NCBI GenBank assembly: GCA_937949615.1
Contig: CALEDQ010000008.1
Coordinates: 372,001-436,000, forward strand
Length of the DNA stretch: 64,000 nucleotides
Source: an uncultured bacterium
GTDB taxonomy: Bacteria > Muiribacteriota > Ozemobacteria > Ozemobacterales > Ozemobacteraceae
Reading direction: 5' to 3'
The position numbers were made by a program, and so were the translations under genes. Position 1 is the stretch's first letter. Each line of letters opens with the position of its first letter. Positions 27,202 through 35,186 of this stretch are shown one piece after another. The notes under the pieces were generated by a model. It had not been told where the DNA came from. It searched no databases and was given only the letters and a program-made list of their open reading frames with translations.

Positions 27202-30149
27202 ATATACCTCAAAATCAGCATGGTGCAGTCATCCTGGACCGTTTCAACTTTTCTTTCGAGGGCCGTAAAAACCTGCGCGAGGTGACTTTTTGCATGCTGC
27301 CCGGCACATTCTGCAAGCAGCTTTGCCAGTTCATGAAAACCCACCTGCCGGCCATCACGGCTGACACTTTCGACAAAACCGTCGGTAAAGAGAATCAGAC
27401 TGTCACCCGGGAAAAGCCTGATTTTAACCGGCGCAAAAACCCGGCGGCGGTCAAAACCGGGCGGCAGACCGCAGATATCGCTGAGCAGCTCAGCCCGGGC
27501 CGCACCCGCCCGCAAAAGCATCGGGAAAGGGTGCCCGGCGTTGATCAGTTCCGCCTCACCTGTTTCCGCATCGATAACTGCACAGAGAGCGGTCATGAAA
27601 TCTTTGCTGCCCTGCGCTCTCAGACTGCAGAAAACCGAATTGAATCTTTCCATCACCCCCGGCCCCGTAACTGCGCCCTGTCCCTCTTCAAACAACATTA
27701 CCGCCCTCGCCATTGCCATGCTGAGCGCGGCGGGTATGCCATGGCCGGTGGCATCTCCGATAAAAGCCAGCACCTTTCTGTCTTCGATCTTTGCAAAATA
27801 GAAGAAATCACCGCCCAGATCGGTCATGGTGAGCGACAAAGCGGCAGCCTCGATACGCCCGCAGGAAAGAGACGGCTCAGATACCAGACTTTCCTGAACG
27901 ACTCCCGCGATTGCCAGTTCCTGAAGATTTTCAAGAGAATGGTTGAAAGCGGCAACCAGGCGGCCCAGCTCGTTGTTGCTGATCTGCGGCAACCTGGCAG
28001 TAAAATTACGCCGGCCGATCGCTTCGATACCCTCACGTATCGCAGAAAGCGGCCTGAATATCCACTGCTGCAGCAGAAAAACCCCGGCAACCGCAATTAT
28101 CAGAAGCAGCGCCGCAAACAGCGCTGCCTTGAGCATTATCGCATCGGCATGCGCTTTGACTGTTTCGGCAGGTATCATTGCCGCAAGAATCAGACGGTTG
28201 AGGTTTCTGCCCGGCATCGCCACCACGACAAAACTGCGGTTGTTCAGCCTTATCAGACCCGCCTGCACCGTCTGACGATTGATCGAAACCTTCATCAGCC
28301 GGAGAAGATTTTCATCAGCGCCCGGCGGCGCCACGATAAATCTGCCGTCGTTACGGTCAAGAACGGCAAACCTGACATCGGTATTCTGAACCTGGGCGGC
28401 AATTTTCTCGCGGGCATATCTGCGGTGCAGTCTGCCGAATTCCCAGATAAGAACCGCAATCATTGCCTCTTCCATTTTTTTCCCGGAGGGCAGCAGCAGG
28501 CGATAATAGGCACCCACCTCAAAGTCACCGACCCCGAGATAGGTTATCCGGTTCTGCTTGATCTGCAGATCCTGCGCCAGATGAAAAGCGAGCAGCTGAA
28601 ATTTTTCGCGCACGCCGCTGACCTTTTTATCGGTAATAATCTTCAGTGCATCGACACAGGCGCTTTTCATGACCCCGCGACTGCGCGACACCTTCTGACT
28701 TATGTTCTGCAGATAATCACGGGCACTGAGATCGACGAGCAGTATTTCGTCATGCCCGACCCGCTGCTGCAGCCCGCTATGAAAGCGCACCAGTGCGGTA
28801 TGCTCAGCAAGTATTTCAGGATGTTTCAGTATGGTCGCGGAAAGATAGGCCGTAGTTTCGGTCGCCAGCCGGCGCAGAAACCACTGATAATCGGCGTCAA
28901 CCTTCTCAACAGCATGCTGCAGCTGGCTTTTCAGATCGTTGACCATCTCAGCTTCGCTGTGGCCAATATACTGCATGGTGAGCGAACTGATGGCCAGAAG
29001 CGGCAAACAGACTGCGTATATGAAAAATACCGAAACCTTCAGCTTGACGGTCAGCGAAATTGGGTGGCGCAGCTGATAGACAAAAATGACAAAACCGGCA
29101 ATCAAAAAGATTCTTGCCAGAAATGCCAGCGAAAAATTCTGCATTTCAGCCGTATCGGTAAGCCGGTCACCTGCCCAGAAACAGAAACCACGCCAGCGGT
29201 TATTGAGAAACCGGCAGGCAATCACCGACTCTGCTTTTTCTGCGGCGTGAAAGCCGAGCTCTTCATGCCTTGCCAGCGCCAGAACGACTTCCGCCGCCTT
29301 TTTTTCAGAAAGAGCCGGTACCAGATCTTCATTAGCCGGCGGGTAAGGCGCAAAGCCGGTAACCGTATCAGGGTCAAGGCGGTTCAAGGTCTTCACCGCC
29401 CACTGCAGCCCTTCACTGCCCCTGATAAATGACCGGCTGACAAAACAGAGCAGCCTGAAGTCACTGCCCGAACCATACCAGAGATGAAACTTCTCTTCAC
29501 CGGCCGAAACGAGAATACTTCTTCCGGATCTCTGGGGACGAAAAGGAATGAGCAGATCCTCTGGTCGCAACAGGTTGCCAAGCAGAGGCTTTAAACGACC
29601 CAGGCGGGTTTCCAGGCCGGCAACCGCCTCAAGGCCTGCCCCTTCAGCTGCCGCCCTTTCAAGATCGGCAGTCAGCTGAAAAGTCTGCCTGAACAGATAA
29701 TTAAAGCCAGTCATATCTGAATAGTTTTCGAGCGGTTGCCCCTCGATATCGGCAATTACGAATGAAAAAGCTCCGGGAAACCTCGCCTTCAGCCGGGCAA
29801 GCTTATGCTTTAGACCTGCGAAGGTTTCCGGCTCGCCGGCAGCGGTTTTGCAGAGCCCGAAAAGCAGAAAATGCGCAAACTGTTCATTCTGCACGAAAAA
29901 TTCCAGCCGATCGAGGCGTTCTTCAAGACGCTCGCTTATTTTCTCATGCCGAACGGCAGCTATCCGGCCGAGAATGGCATCCATACCCTTGTGAACGATC
30001 AGCCCAGGAACGACGATAAAGCATAAAACGACAGCCAGAGCATTAAAAACCGGAAATTTACGCGAAAAAGCCTCCCGGATAAAGCCCCGTAGTCTGGCGC
30101 CGCGACTTCCGGTAAAATTTTCGGGCTTCTCACTCTTTTCTGCTAGCAA
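27198..30149 (-). CDS. Giant membrane SpoIIE-type phosphatase (copy 1)
   Basis: 983 residues, same plan as the following paralogue: membrane helix near 34-54, first sensor domain, helices about 340-400, second sensor domain, helix about 690-712, HAMP (FRPLSAIREGIEAIG), SpoIIE phosphatase (LGGDFFYFA; IGDATGHGIPAALS; LFTDGFVESVS). The TTG start at 30149 is preceded by GGAG about 9 nt upstream; no ATG is near. In the metal site the motif reads GDATGHG instead of GDVAGHG of its neighbour. Transcribed first in the minus-strand operon with copy 2, the membrane protein and glycerate kinase. Confidence 0.86.
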   Translation of the reverse strand: MLAEKSEKPENFTGSRGARLRGFIREAFSRKFPVFNALAVVLCFIVVPGLIVHKGMDAILGRIAAVRHEKISERLEERLDRLEFFVQNEQFAHFLLFGLCKTAAGEPETFAGLKHKLARLKARFPGAFSFVIADIEGQPLENYSDMTGFNYLFRQTFQLTADLERAAAEGAGLEAVAGLETRLGRLKPLLGNLLRPEDLLIPFRPQRSGRSILVSAGEEKFHLWYGSGSDFRLLCFVSRSFIRGSEGLQWAVKTLNRLDPDTVTGFAPYPPANEDLVPALSEKKAAEVVLALARHEELGFHAAEKAESVIACRFLNNRWRGFCFWAGDRLTDTAEMQNFSLAFLARIFLIAGFVIFVYQLRHPISLTVKLKVSVFFIYAVCLPLLAISSLTMQYIGHSEAEMVNDLKSQLQHAVEKVDADYQWFLRRLATETTAYLSATILKHPEILAEHTALVRFHSGLQQRVGHDEILLVDLSARDYLQNISQKVSRSRGVMKSACVDALKIITDKKVSGVREKFQLLAFHLAQDLQIKQNRITYLGVGDFEVGAYYRLLLPSGKKMEEAMIAVLIWEFGRLHRRYAREKIAAQVQNTDVRFAVLDRNDGRFIVAPPGADENLLRLMKVSINRQTVQAGLIRLNNRSFVVVAMPGRNLNRLILAAMIPAETVKAHADAIMLKAALFAALLLIIAVAGVFLLQQWIFRPLSAIREGIEAIGRRNFTARLPQISNNELGRLVAAFNHSLENLQELAIAGVVQESLVSEPSLSCGRIEAAALSLTMTDLGGDFFYFAKIEDRKVLAFIGDATGHGIPAALSMAMARAVMLFEEGQGAVTGPGVMERFNSVFCSLRAQGSKDFMTALCAVIDAETGEAELINAGHPFPMLLRAGAARAELLSDICGLPPGFDRRRVFAPVKIRLFPGDSLILFTDGFVESVSRDGRQVGFHELAKLLAECAGQHAKSHLAQVFTALERKVETVQDDCTMLILRYM

Positions 30150-30183
30150 AAATCAAATCTCCGGCACGCTGACAAATTCTTTT

Positions 30184-30213
30184 TTGCCATCCGCCCTGAT
30201 ATTGTAATAGAAT
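30184..30213 (+). promoter_or_regulatory. Sigma-70-type promoter for the 2-hydroxyacid dehydrogenase gene
   Basis: TTGCCA and TAGAAT separated by 18 bp, 50 nt before the ATG at 30263, in the divergent gap between this gene and the phosphatase operon. Five of six bases match consensus in each hexamer. Confidence 0.55.
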
Positions 30214-30262
30214 CAGATAAAATTTAAAAGCGGTACAAACACCGCAAATCCGCGAGGTAAAC

Positions 30263-31249
30263 ATGGAACGACCAAAAGTTTTTGTGACCCGTGAACTGCC
30301 GGACGCCGGACTGCAGCTTCTCAGACGCAAATTCGAAGTCGAAGTCTGGAAAGACTACGCACCGCCACCGCGCGAAGTCACACGCGAAAAACTAAAAACG
30401 GCCGACGCCCTGATTTCTCTGCTGTCTGATAAAATCGACGCCGAAATGCTCGCGGCCGCCCCGAATCTTAAGATTATCGCCCAGTATGCCGTCGGCTACG
30501 ACAACATCGATGTAAAAGCCGCCACCGGCAGAAAAATCTGCGTCACCAATACCCCCGACGTTCTTACCGACGCCTCTGCCGACTTTGCTTTTGCCATGCT
30601 GATGGCCGTCGCCAGACGCGTTGTCGAAGCCGATCGCTACGTCAGAGAGGGTAAATGGCAGGTCGCCTGGCACCCGGCCATGATGCTCGGGCGCGATATC
30701 TTTGGCGCAACTATCGGCATCGTGGGCGCCGGCCGCATTGGCCAGGCCGTTGCACGCCGTGCCCGCGGTTTCAATATGCCGGTTCTTTATTACAGCAGCT
30801 CGCCCAGGCCTGAATTTGAGGCAGAATGCCGAGCGACCCGCGTTGAACTCGACACCCTGCTGAAAAATTCCGACTTCGTCAGCCTGCATGTACCGTTGAA
30901 TGACAATACCCGCCAGCTCATCAACGCCGATCGACTGGCATTGATGAAGCCTTCGGCATACCTCATCAACAACGCCCGCGGCCCGGTCGTCGACGAAAAG
31001 GCACTGTATTCGGCTCTCATCTCAGGCCGCCTGGCCGGCGCCGCTCTCGATGTTTTTGCCGGCGAACCGACCCCGGCCGATAACCCGCTGCTGCAGCTGC
31101 CGAATATCGTCGTCGCGCCTCATATTTCCAGCGCCAGCTTCGCAACCCGCGAAAAAATGGCAGAAATGGTCGCCGAAAACCTTCTCGCCTTCTTTGCCGG
31201 CAAAGAACCACCCGATCTCGTGAACCCCGAAGCGTTCACGCACAGCTGA
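30263..31249 (+). CDS. D-2-hydroxyacid dehydrogenase (glyoxylate/hydroxypyruvate reductase type)
   Basis: 328 residues. NAD(P)-binding domain GIVGAGRIGQAVARR, substrate/cofactor residues in NNARGPVVDEKAL (Arg), DVFAGEP (Glu) and PHISSAS (His) are intact. The protein is closest in look to GyaR/GhrB-type glycerate dehydrogenases, which reduce glyoxylate or hydroxypyruvate to glycolate or D-glycerate. Together with the glycerate kinase at 22310 it could route hydroxypyruvate into glycolysis. SD GAGGTAAAC before ATG. Single-gene unit with its own promoter. Confidence 0.88.
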   Translation: MERPKVFVTRELPDAGLQLLRRKFEVEVWKDYAPPPREVTREKLKTADALISLLSDKIDAEMLAAAPNLKIIAQYAVGYDNIDVKAATGRKICVTNTPDVLTDASADFAFAMLMAVARRVVEADRYVREGKWQVAWHPAMMLGRDIFGATIGIVGAGRIGQAVARRARGFNMPVLYYSSSPRPEFEAECRATRVELDTLLKNSDFVSLHVPLNDNTRQLINADRLALMKPSAYLINNARGPVVDEKALYSALISGRLAGAALDVFAGEPTPADNPLLQLPNIVVAPHISSASFATREKMAEMVAENLLAFFAGKEPPDLVNPEAFTHS

Positions 31250-31280
31250 AACTGCACCGGCAACCGGCAGACCCGGCCGC

Positions 31281-32012
31281 TCAGGCCCGCTGCATCTTCA
31301 TGAAAAAGAGCAGCGGCATACCCTCATAACGGGTTGCCTTCGCGCATTGCCCGATGAGACGGTCGTCGACATAATGCTCTTCAATGCGTAAAACACGCAG
31401 GCCGGAAGCAACGGCCGCATTGAAAACGGCAGAAAGACTGTGACAAAGGCTCTCAGGCAGAATGTGGGCGTTGTTTTCGCTGTTTTTGAAGCGGGCGGTA
31501 ATGCCGAGCAGATGCATGGCCGGGTGCAGGCCGCTGATAAAAATGTCGGCATCCGGCCGGGCAACTTTGCGAATGCCCCTGAAATAATTCGGCAGATCGC
31601 TGATGTGCTCGATCACCAGACTCGAAACCACCAGATCGAACTGCTCATCAGGAAAGGGAAACGGCTTGTTGAGATCGGCATTCCGCCAGTTGATGTTCTG
31701 CCCCGGGCTTTTCTGCCGGGCTTTGCTCAACATGCCTTCCGAAAAATCGGCGCCGGTTATCGTGGCACCGGGAAAATGCTGCCGCAGCCAGATCGCCAGC
31801 CGGCCGGTACCGCAGCCACAGTCGAAAATACTCTCATACCGCCTTTTCAGCAGCTCAGGAAAAAGGTGCATCTGTTCCAGCATTATCAGAGCATTCGACT
31901 CTTCGTCATAAATTTCTGACCAGAGATCATAGCCCTCCTGAACACCCACAATTTTAGGGTTTTCGGGCAGATACGGTGTTTTAAAAGGCACGCGCGGCAT
32001 GGTTTTTGACAT
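31281..32012 (-). CDS. SAM-dependent class I methyltransferase
   Basis: 243 residues from the ATG at 32012, which has SD AAAGGA; the open frame runs about 100 residues further but that part is antisense to the next gene's signal peptide. Class I fold: motif I FDCGCGTGRLAIWL, ITGADFSEGML, DLVVSSLVIEHI. Start of the domain resembles UbiE/BioC-like enzymes (YDLWSEIYDEESN). Substrate unknown. Stands alone, convergent with the dehydrogenase gene. Confidence 0.82.
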   Translation of the reverse strand: MSKTMPRVPFKTPYLPENPKIVGVQEGYDLWSEIYDEESNALIMLEQMHLFPELLKRRYESIFDCGCGTGRLAIWLRQHFPGATITGADFSEGMLSKARQKSPGQNINWRNADLNKPFPFPDEQFDLVVSSLVIEHISDLPNYFRGIRKVARPDADIFISGLHPAMHLLGITARFKNSENNAHILPESLCHSLSAVFNAAVASGLRVLRIEEHYVDDRLIGQCAKATRYEGMPLLFFMKMQRA

Positions 32013-32093
32013 CGCTTTTCCTTTGCAGAACAATTTACCCCGACAATATGACGCAAAAACCCCGACATTGCAACCAGCCACCCGCCGCCCCTG

Positions 32094-32102
32094 TGCTATA
32101 AT
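32094..32102 (+). promoter_or_regulatory. Extended -10 promoter element upstream of secreted protein gene
   Basis: TG-C-TATAAT, a perfect extended -10, 43 nt before the ATG at 32146. No good -35 at 17 bp. A small inverted repeat (TTCGT-CTGA-ACGAA, 32104-32117) lies directly downstream, inside the expected 5' leader. Confidence 0.5.
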
Positions 32103-32145
32103 TTCGTCTGAACGAAGCGACCCCATAAATAACGAGAGGTAAACC

Positions 32146-33939
32146 ATGAACCTGAATCGCAGGATCGGCCATAAAACTGTATTACTTGCCCTGCTGGCGC
32201 TGTTGCTGCTGCCGGGCCTCGCCGGCGCCGGCGAACTGCTCGAAAAAGCCCGCAGATTCGACAGCCTGGTCGCGGCAGAGCACATGCCCAGAGGCCTGGT
32301 CGTCAACCTGCCGCCGGTAGAAGATGGCCAGCAACTGCGCTACCGCTCAGCCGGTGATTCGACCATCTGGACCGGCGCCTACATCGCCTCACAGGTTTAC
32401 CGTTACCGGGTCACCAGCGACACCACCGCCCTCGACAATCTCGAAAAAGGCCTGCGGGCCTTCGTGCAGCTGCATGAAATGGCAGGCGGCACAGGCTTTA
32501 TCGGCAGAGCGTTCGGAACCCGTGAAGAACTCGGCAACAGCTCTGATATTCAGCCCGGCATCGGTAGCTACAGCCAGCTGTTTTTCAAGGCCGACACTTC
32601 GCGCGATCAGTACACAGGCATTTTTATGGGCTGTGCCCTCGCCTGGCCCCTGATTCGCGATGAACAGCTGCGCCGCGACCTGCAGAAAATGATCGGCGCC
32701 GCCGCCCAGAACCTTAAACAGAACAATCTGGCCCTGAAAGTGCAGATCAACGGCTTTTCGCCCTCGACCTTCGATCTCAACCCCGATTACGCCTACCAGG
32801 ACCGCATCACCCCCGAAGAATGGGCCAAAGTCGACGATTTTCCCGCCAATGTTTTCGCGGCTGCCGTGCCCTACTCCGATAGACTCGCCAGAATCGTCGC
32901 GCGTTTTCAGCCGCCGCCGGTGCGCGGCGGCGAAGCTCTGCGTGCCCTGCTGATGTTTCAGACCGCCTGCAACATTACCCAGGACCCGGAGCTGAAAGCC
33001 TTTTTCAATGACGAACTGCTGAGCCGCCGACAGCTGCACGTTACCGCTTCAGAAACCGCGCAGCTGCTGTCTGACATCTATCTCGGCCGCAACCTGCCGG
33101 TCGTCGAAAACCGCCTCAACGGGGTCTTCAGGGCAATCGGCAAAGTTGTCGTCAACATTCTTGCGATGCGCGCCGGCATTCCTGATTCTCTAACTCTGTG
33201 GGCTGAACCGGTGACGATGCTGCCGGTCGTCTGCCTCGCGCAGGCCGCCACCGGCAAAATTCTGAAAATTCTCACATTTTTCAGACAGCCGGGCGCCTTT
33301 GCGGTATTCAACCTGCTCGCCGAAAAGCTCGAAGGCTATGCCGCCAGCCTCAGAATGTTCAAAGCCGAGCGGGCAGCCGCCAGGCTGCAAAAGAAGGCGA
33401 CCGAGCTCAGAGGCTTCGCCGCTTCGAATATCGATGAATTTTCAGATACCATGCGCTCCTATGTCGGCTGCAATCTTGGCTTTTTTGCTCTGCTCGGCAT
33501 TCTCGATCAGCCTGCCGACCCGCGCCTGCAGCAGGCGGCACTGGCGATTCTGCCCCGCTCATTCGAGCCGATCGCCGATGAGGCGAACAGCATGTACACT
33601 TTCATCACAGCGGCGTTCAGCGGGCACAGTGTCGATGAGCGGCTGCTCAAAGCCGCGCGCCAGACTCTGCAGCTTTACCCTGAAGATCAGCTCAGCCGCC
33701 GCTTCGATCACAGTCAGACGATGCGTCATTCGCTATGGCCCGACCGCTTCGGCCGCTACGGCCGTCAGAGCATCGATCTGATACCCATTAACCAAAGGGC
33801 GCCGCACATTTTCATCTGGCAGGAACCACCAAGAATGCTGGTTACCGGCAGCGACGATCAGACCAGAATTGCCCCGGTCGGCTATCTGCTCGCCTACTGG
33901 TTTGGCCGCTTCCATGGCCTGCTGGCTGCAACAGACTGA
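32146..33939 (+). CDS. Large secreted protein, possible alpha/alpha-toroid fold, unknown function
   Basis: 597 residues with a signal peptide (VLLALLALLLLPGLAGAGE). The first half has aromatic-rich helical repeats such as STIWTGAYIASQVYRYR followed by LEKGLRAFVQLHEM and YTGIFMGCALAWPLI, a layout seen in six-hairpin glycosidase-like and lanthionine-cyclase-like toroids. A hydrophobic stretch around 340-380 (VVNILAMRAGIPD) may be structural. No catalytic motif is certain. SD CGAGAGGT before ATG. Lies alone between divergent and convergent minus-strand genes. Confidence 0.7.
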   Translation: MNLNRRIGHKTVLLALLALLLLPGLAGAGELLEKARRFDSLVAAEHMPRGLVVNLPPVEDGQQLRYRSAGDSTIWTGAYIASQVYRYRVTSDTTALDNLEKGLRAFVQLHEMAGGTGFIGRAFGTREELGNSSDIQPGIGSYSQLFFKADTSRDQYTGIFMGCALAWPLIRDEQLRRDLQKMIGAAAQNLKQNNLALKVQINGFSPSTFDLNPDYAYQDRITPEEWAKVDDFPANVFAAAVPYSDRLARIVARFQPPPVRGGEALRALLMFQTACNITQDPELKAFFNDELLSRRQLHVTASETAQLLSDIYLGRNLPVVENRLNGVFRAIGKVVVNILAMRAGIPDSLTLWAEPVTMLPVVCLAQAATGKILKILTFFRQPGAFAVFNLLAEKLEGYAASLRMFKAERAAARLQKKATELRGFAASNIDEFSDTMRSYVGCNLGFFALLGILDQPADPRLQQAALAILPRSFEPIADEANSMYTFITAAFSGHSVDERLLKAARQTLQLYPEDQLSRRFDHSQTMRHSLWPDRFGRYGRQSIDLIPINQRAPHIFIWQEPPRMLVTGSDDQTRIAPVGYLLAYWFGRFHGLLAATD

Positions 33940-33975
33940 TGACCGATCGTCTGCCGCGCAGCAGAAAGCACAATT

Positions 33976-35115
33976 TTATTCAGGAAAAACCCTGAGCCGA
34001 TCACGAACCTTCAACTGCAGACCGTTCTTTTCGACCACTTCGCCCCAGTTTTTGCAGCCAGCCGGCGGCAGATAACAGAATTTTTCTGTATCATACCGGC
34101 CGGCAATGCCGGTAATTGCCTGCATCGAACTGGTTGCCGCCGCCTTTACCCCATCGTCGGTGCTGCGGCTGCCGCCGTAATAGTCGTTGCCCGGCCACGA
34201 AACGTGATCCCAGGCGACAATACTGAAAAATTCGCAGTCAGCAAAACCATCGCCGGCTTCGCCATAAGCAGCCGGTCGACAAAGCTGCGGCCGGTTTTTT
34301 CCGGTATTCAGAAAGGGGCGGACCAGCAGAGTTACACCGTTAATCTCATGCCGGGCGCTGCTGCATTCGTTATAGGGGCCGTAATAAACCGCCCTGACAT
34401 TTGTAAACGAACGGCCATGCTGGTGCAGAAAGCGAAAAAGCACCTTCTCGAGCTGCGCGCCAAGACTGCCTCTGAACGGGCCGGCAAACATGCCGCAGCC
34501 GACCCCCGGCACCGTGATCAGAGCCTTGCGGCCCTTGTCGGCGGCCGCCTTGTCGGCATAATGAAAAACCGGCAGCAGCCGTTTCTCATAAAAACGGTAG
34601 AACGCCTCAGACTCGATGTGACCGTTTTCGACCACCGCGTCCCAGTCGGCGGGCGGCATCTTCTCAGAGTCGGTATCGAGGAGCGCCCCCGGCAAAAAAA
34701 GCAATGTGCCCGCAAATGGCTCAGCATGAACATTCGGGTTCTGATGCAGGCCGTCATCATAAATCGTCACCGGAACCGCAGCACTGATAAACCCGAGCAG
34801 CGACAGCTCTTCCATTGTCCAGTCACTGCCGTCGCCTCTGATCTGACTTTCAGCGAAAATCATCGGTTTCTTTGTCTGAACCAGCTTTTCGATGAATTCA
34901 TCAGCAGTCAGTCGGGCCAGATCAGTCTGTTCAAGCTTCTTTGCCAGAAAGGCACCCGGTTCTTTACCGTTTTTCAGCATTTCAAGATACTGCCCCGCCC
35001 GGGTAAAAACATCGCGATGCAGCAGAAAAGTGTAACTCCCCATTTCCCCTCCTTCGGCGGCCGGATGCAGAAAGCAGCACAACAGAACGAGAACCCCCAG
35101 AATCGCTTTCTGCAC
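33976..35115 (-). CDS. Secreted protein with macrodomain/PARG-like features, unknown function
   Basis: 379 residues, GTG start, signal peptide (ILGVLVLLCCFLHP). The C-terminal half has a glycine-rich segment VPGVGCGMFAGPFRGSLG followed by VRAVYYGPYN, and then WDHVSWPGNDYYGGSRSTDD, a pattern I associate loosely with macrodomain-like proteins (DUF4804 type, some from Legionella). That link is from memory of motif style only. If right, it would bind or hydrolyse an ADP-ribose-like ligand, odd for an exported protein. Monocistronic, convergent to the secreted protein before it. Confidence 0.6.
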   Translation of the reverse strand: MQKAILGVLVLLCCFLHPAAEGGEMGSYTFLLHRDVFTRAGQYLEMLKNGKEPGAFLAKKLEQTDLARLTADEFIEKLVQTKKPMIFAESQIRGDGSDWTMEELSLLGFISAAVPVTIYDDGLHQNPNVHAEPFAGTLLFLPGALLDTDSEKMPPADWDAVVENGHIESEAFYRFYEKRLLPVFHYADKAAADKGRKALITVPGVGCGMFAGPFRGSLGAQLEKVLFRFLHQHGRSFTNVRAVYYGPYNECSSARHEINGVTLLVRPFLNTGKNRPQLCRPAAYGEAGDGFADCEFFSIVAWDHVSWPGNDYYGGSRSTDDGVKAAATSSMQAITGIAGRYDTEKFCYLPPAGCKNWGEVVEKNGLQLKVRDRLRVFPE

Positions 35116-35186
35116 CGCTCAATATCGCTCTCTTAAATAGCTTTTTTTTATTATACGCTCTGTCACAAAAAATTTCATACTGTTTT

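Noticed and set aside
27282..29432. 716-codon plus-strand frame
   Set aside because: Antisense to the SpoIIE phosphatase gene; long shadow frames are common with this codon usage, and its sequence has no domain features.
31281..32306. Long version of the methyltransferase
   Set aside because: The extra N-terminus is antisense to the signal peptide of the next gene; the ATG at 32012 has a good SD and starts at the conserved domain.
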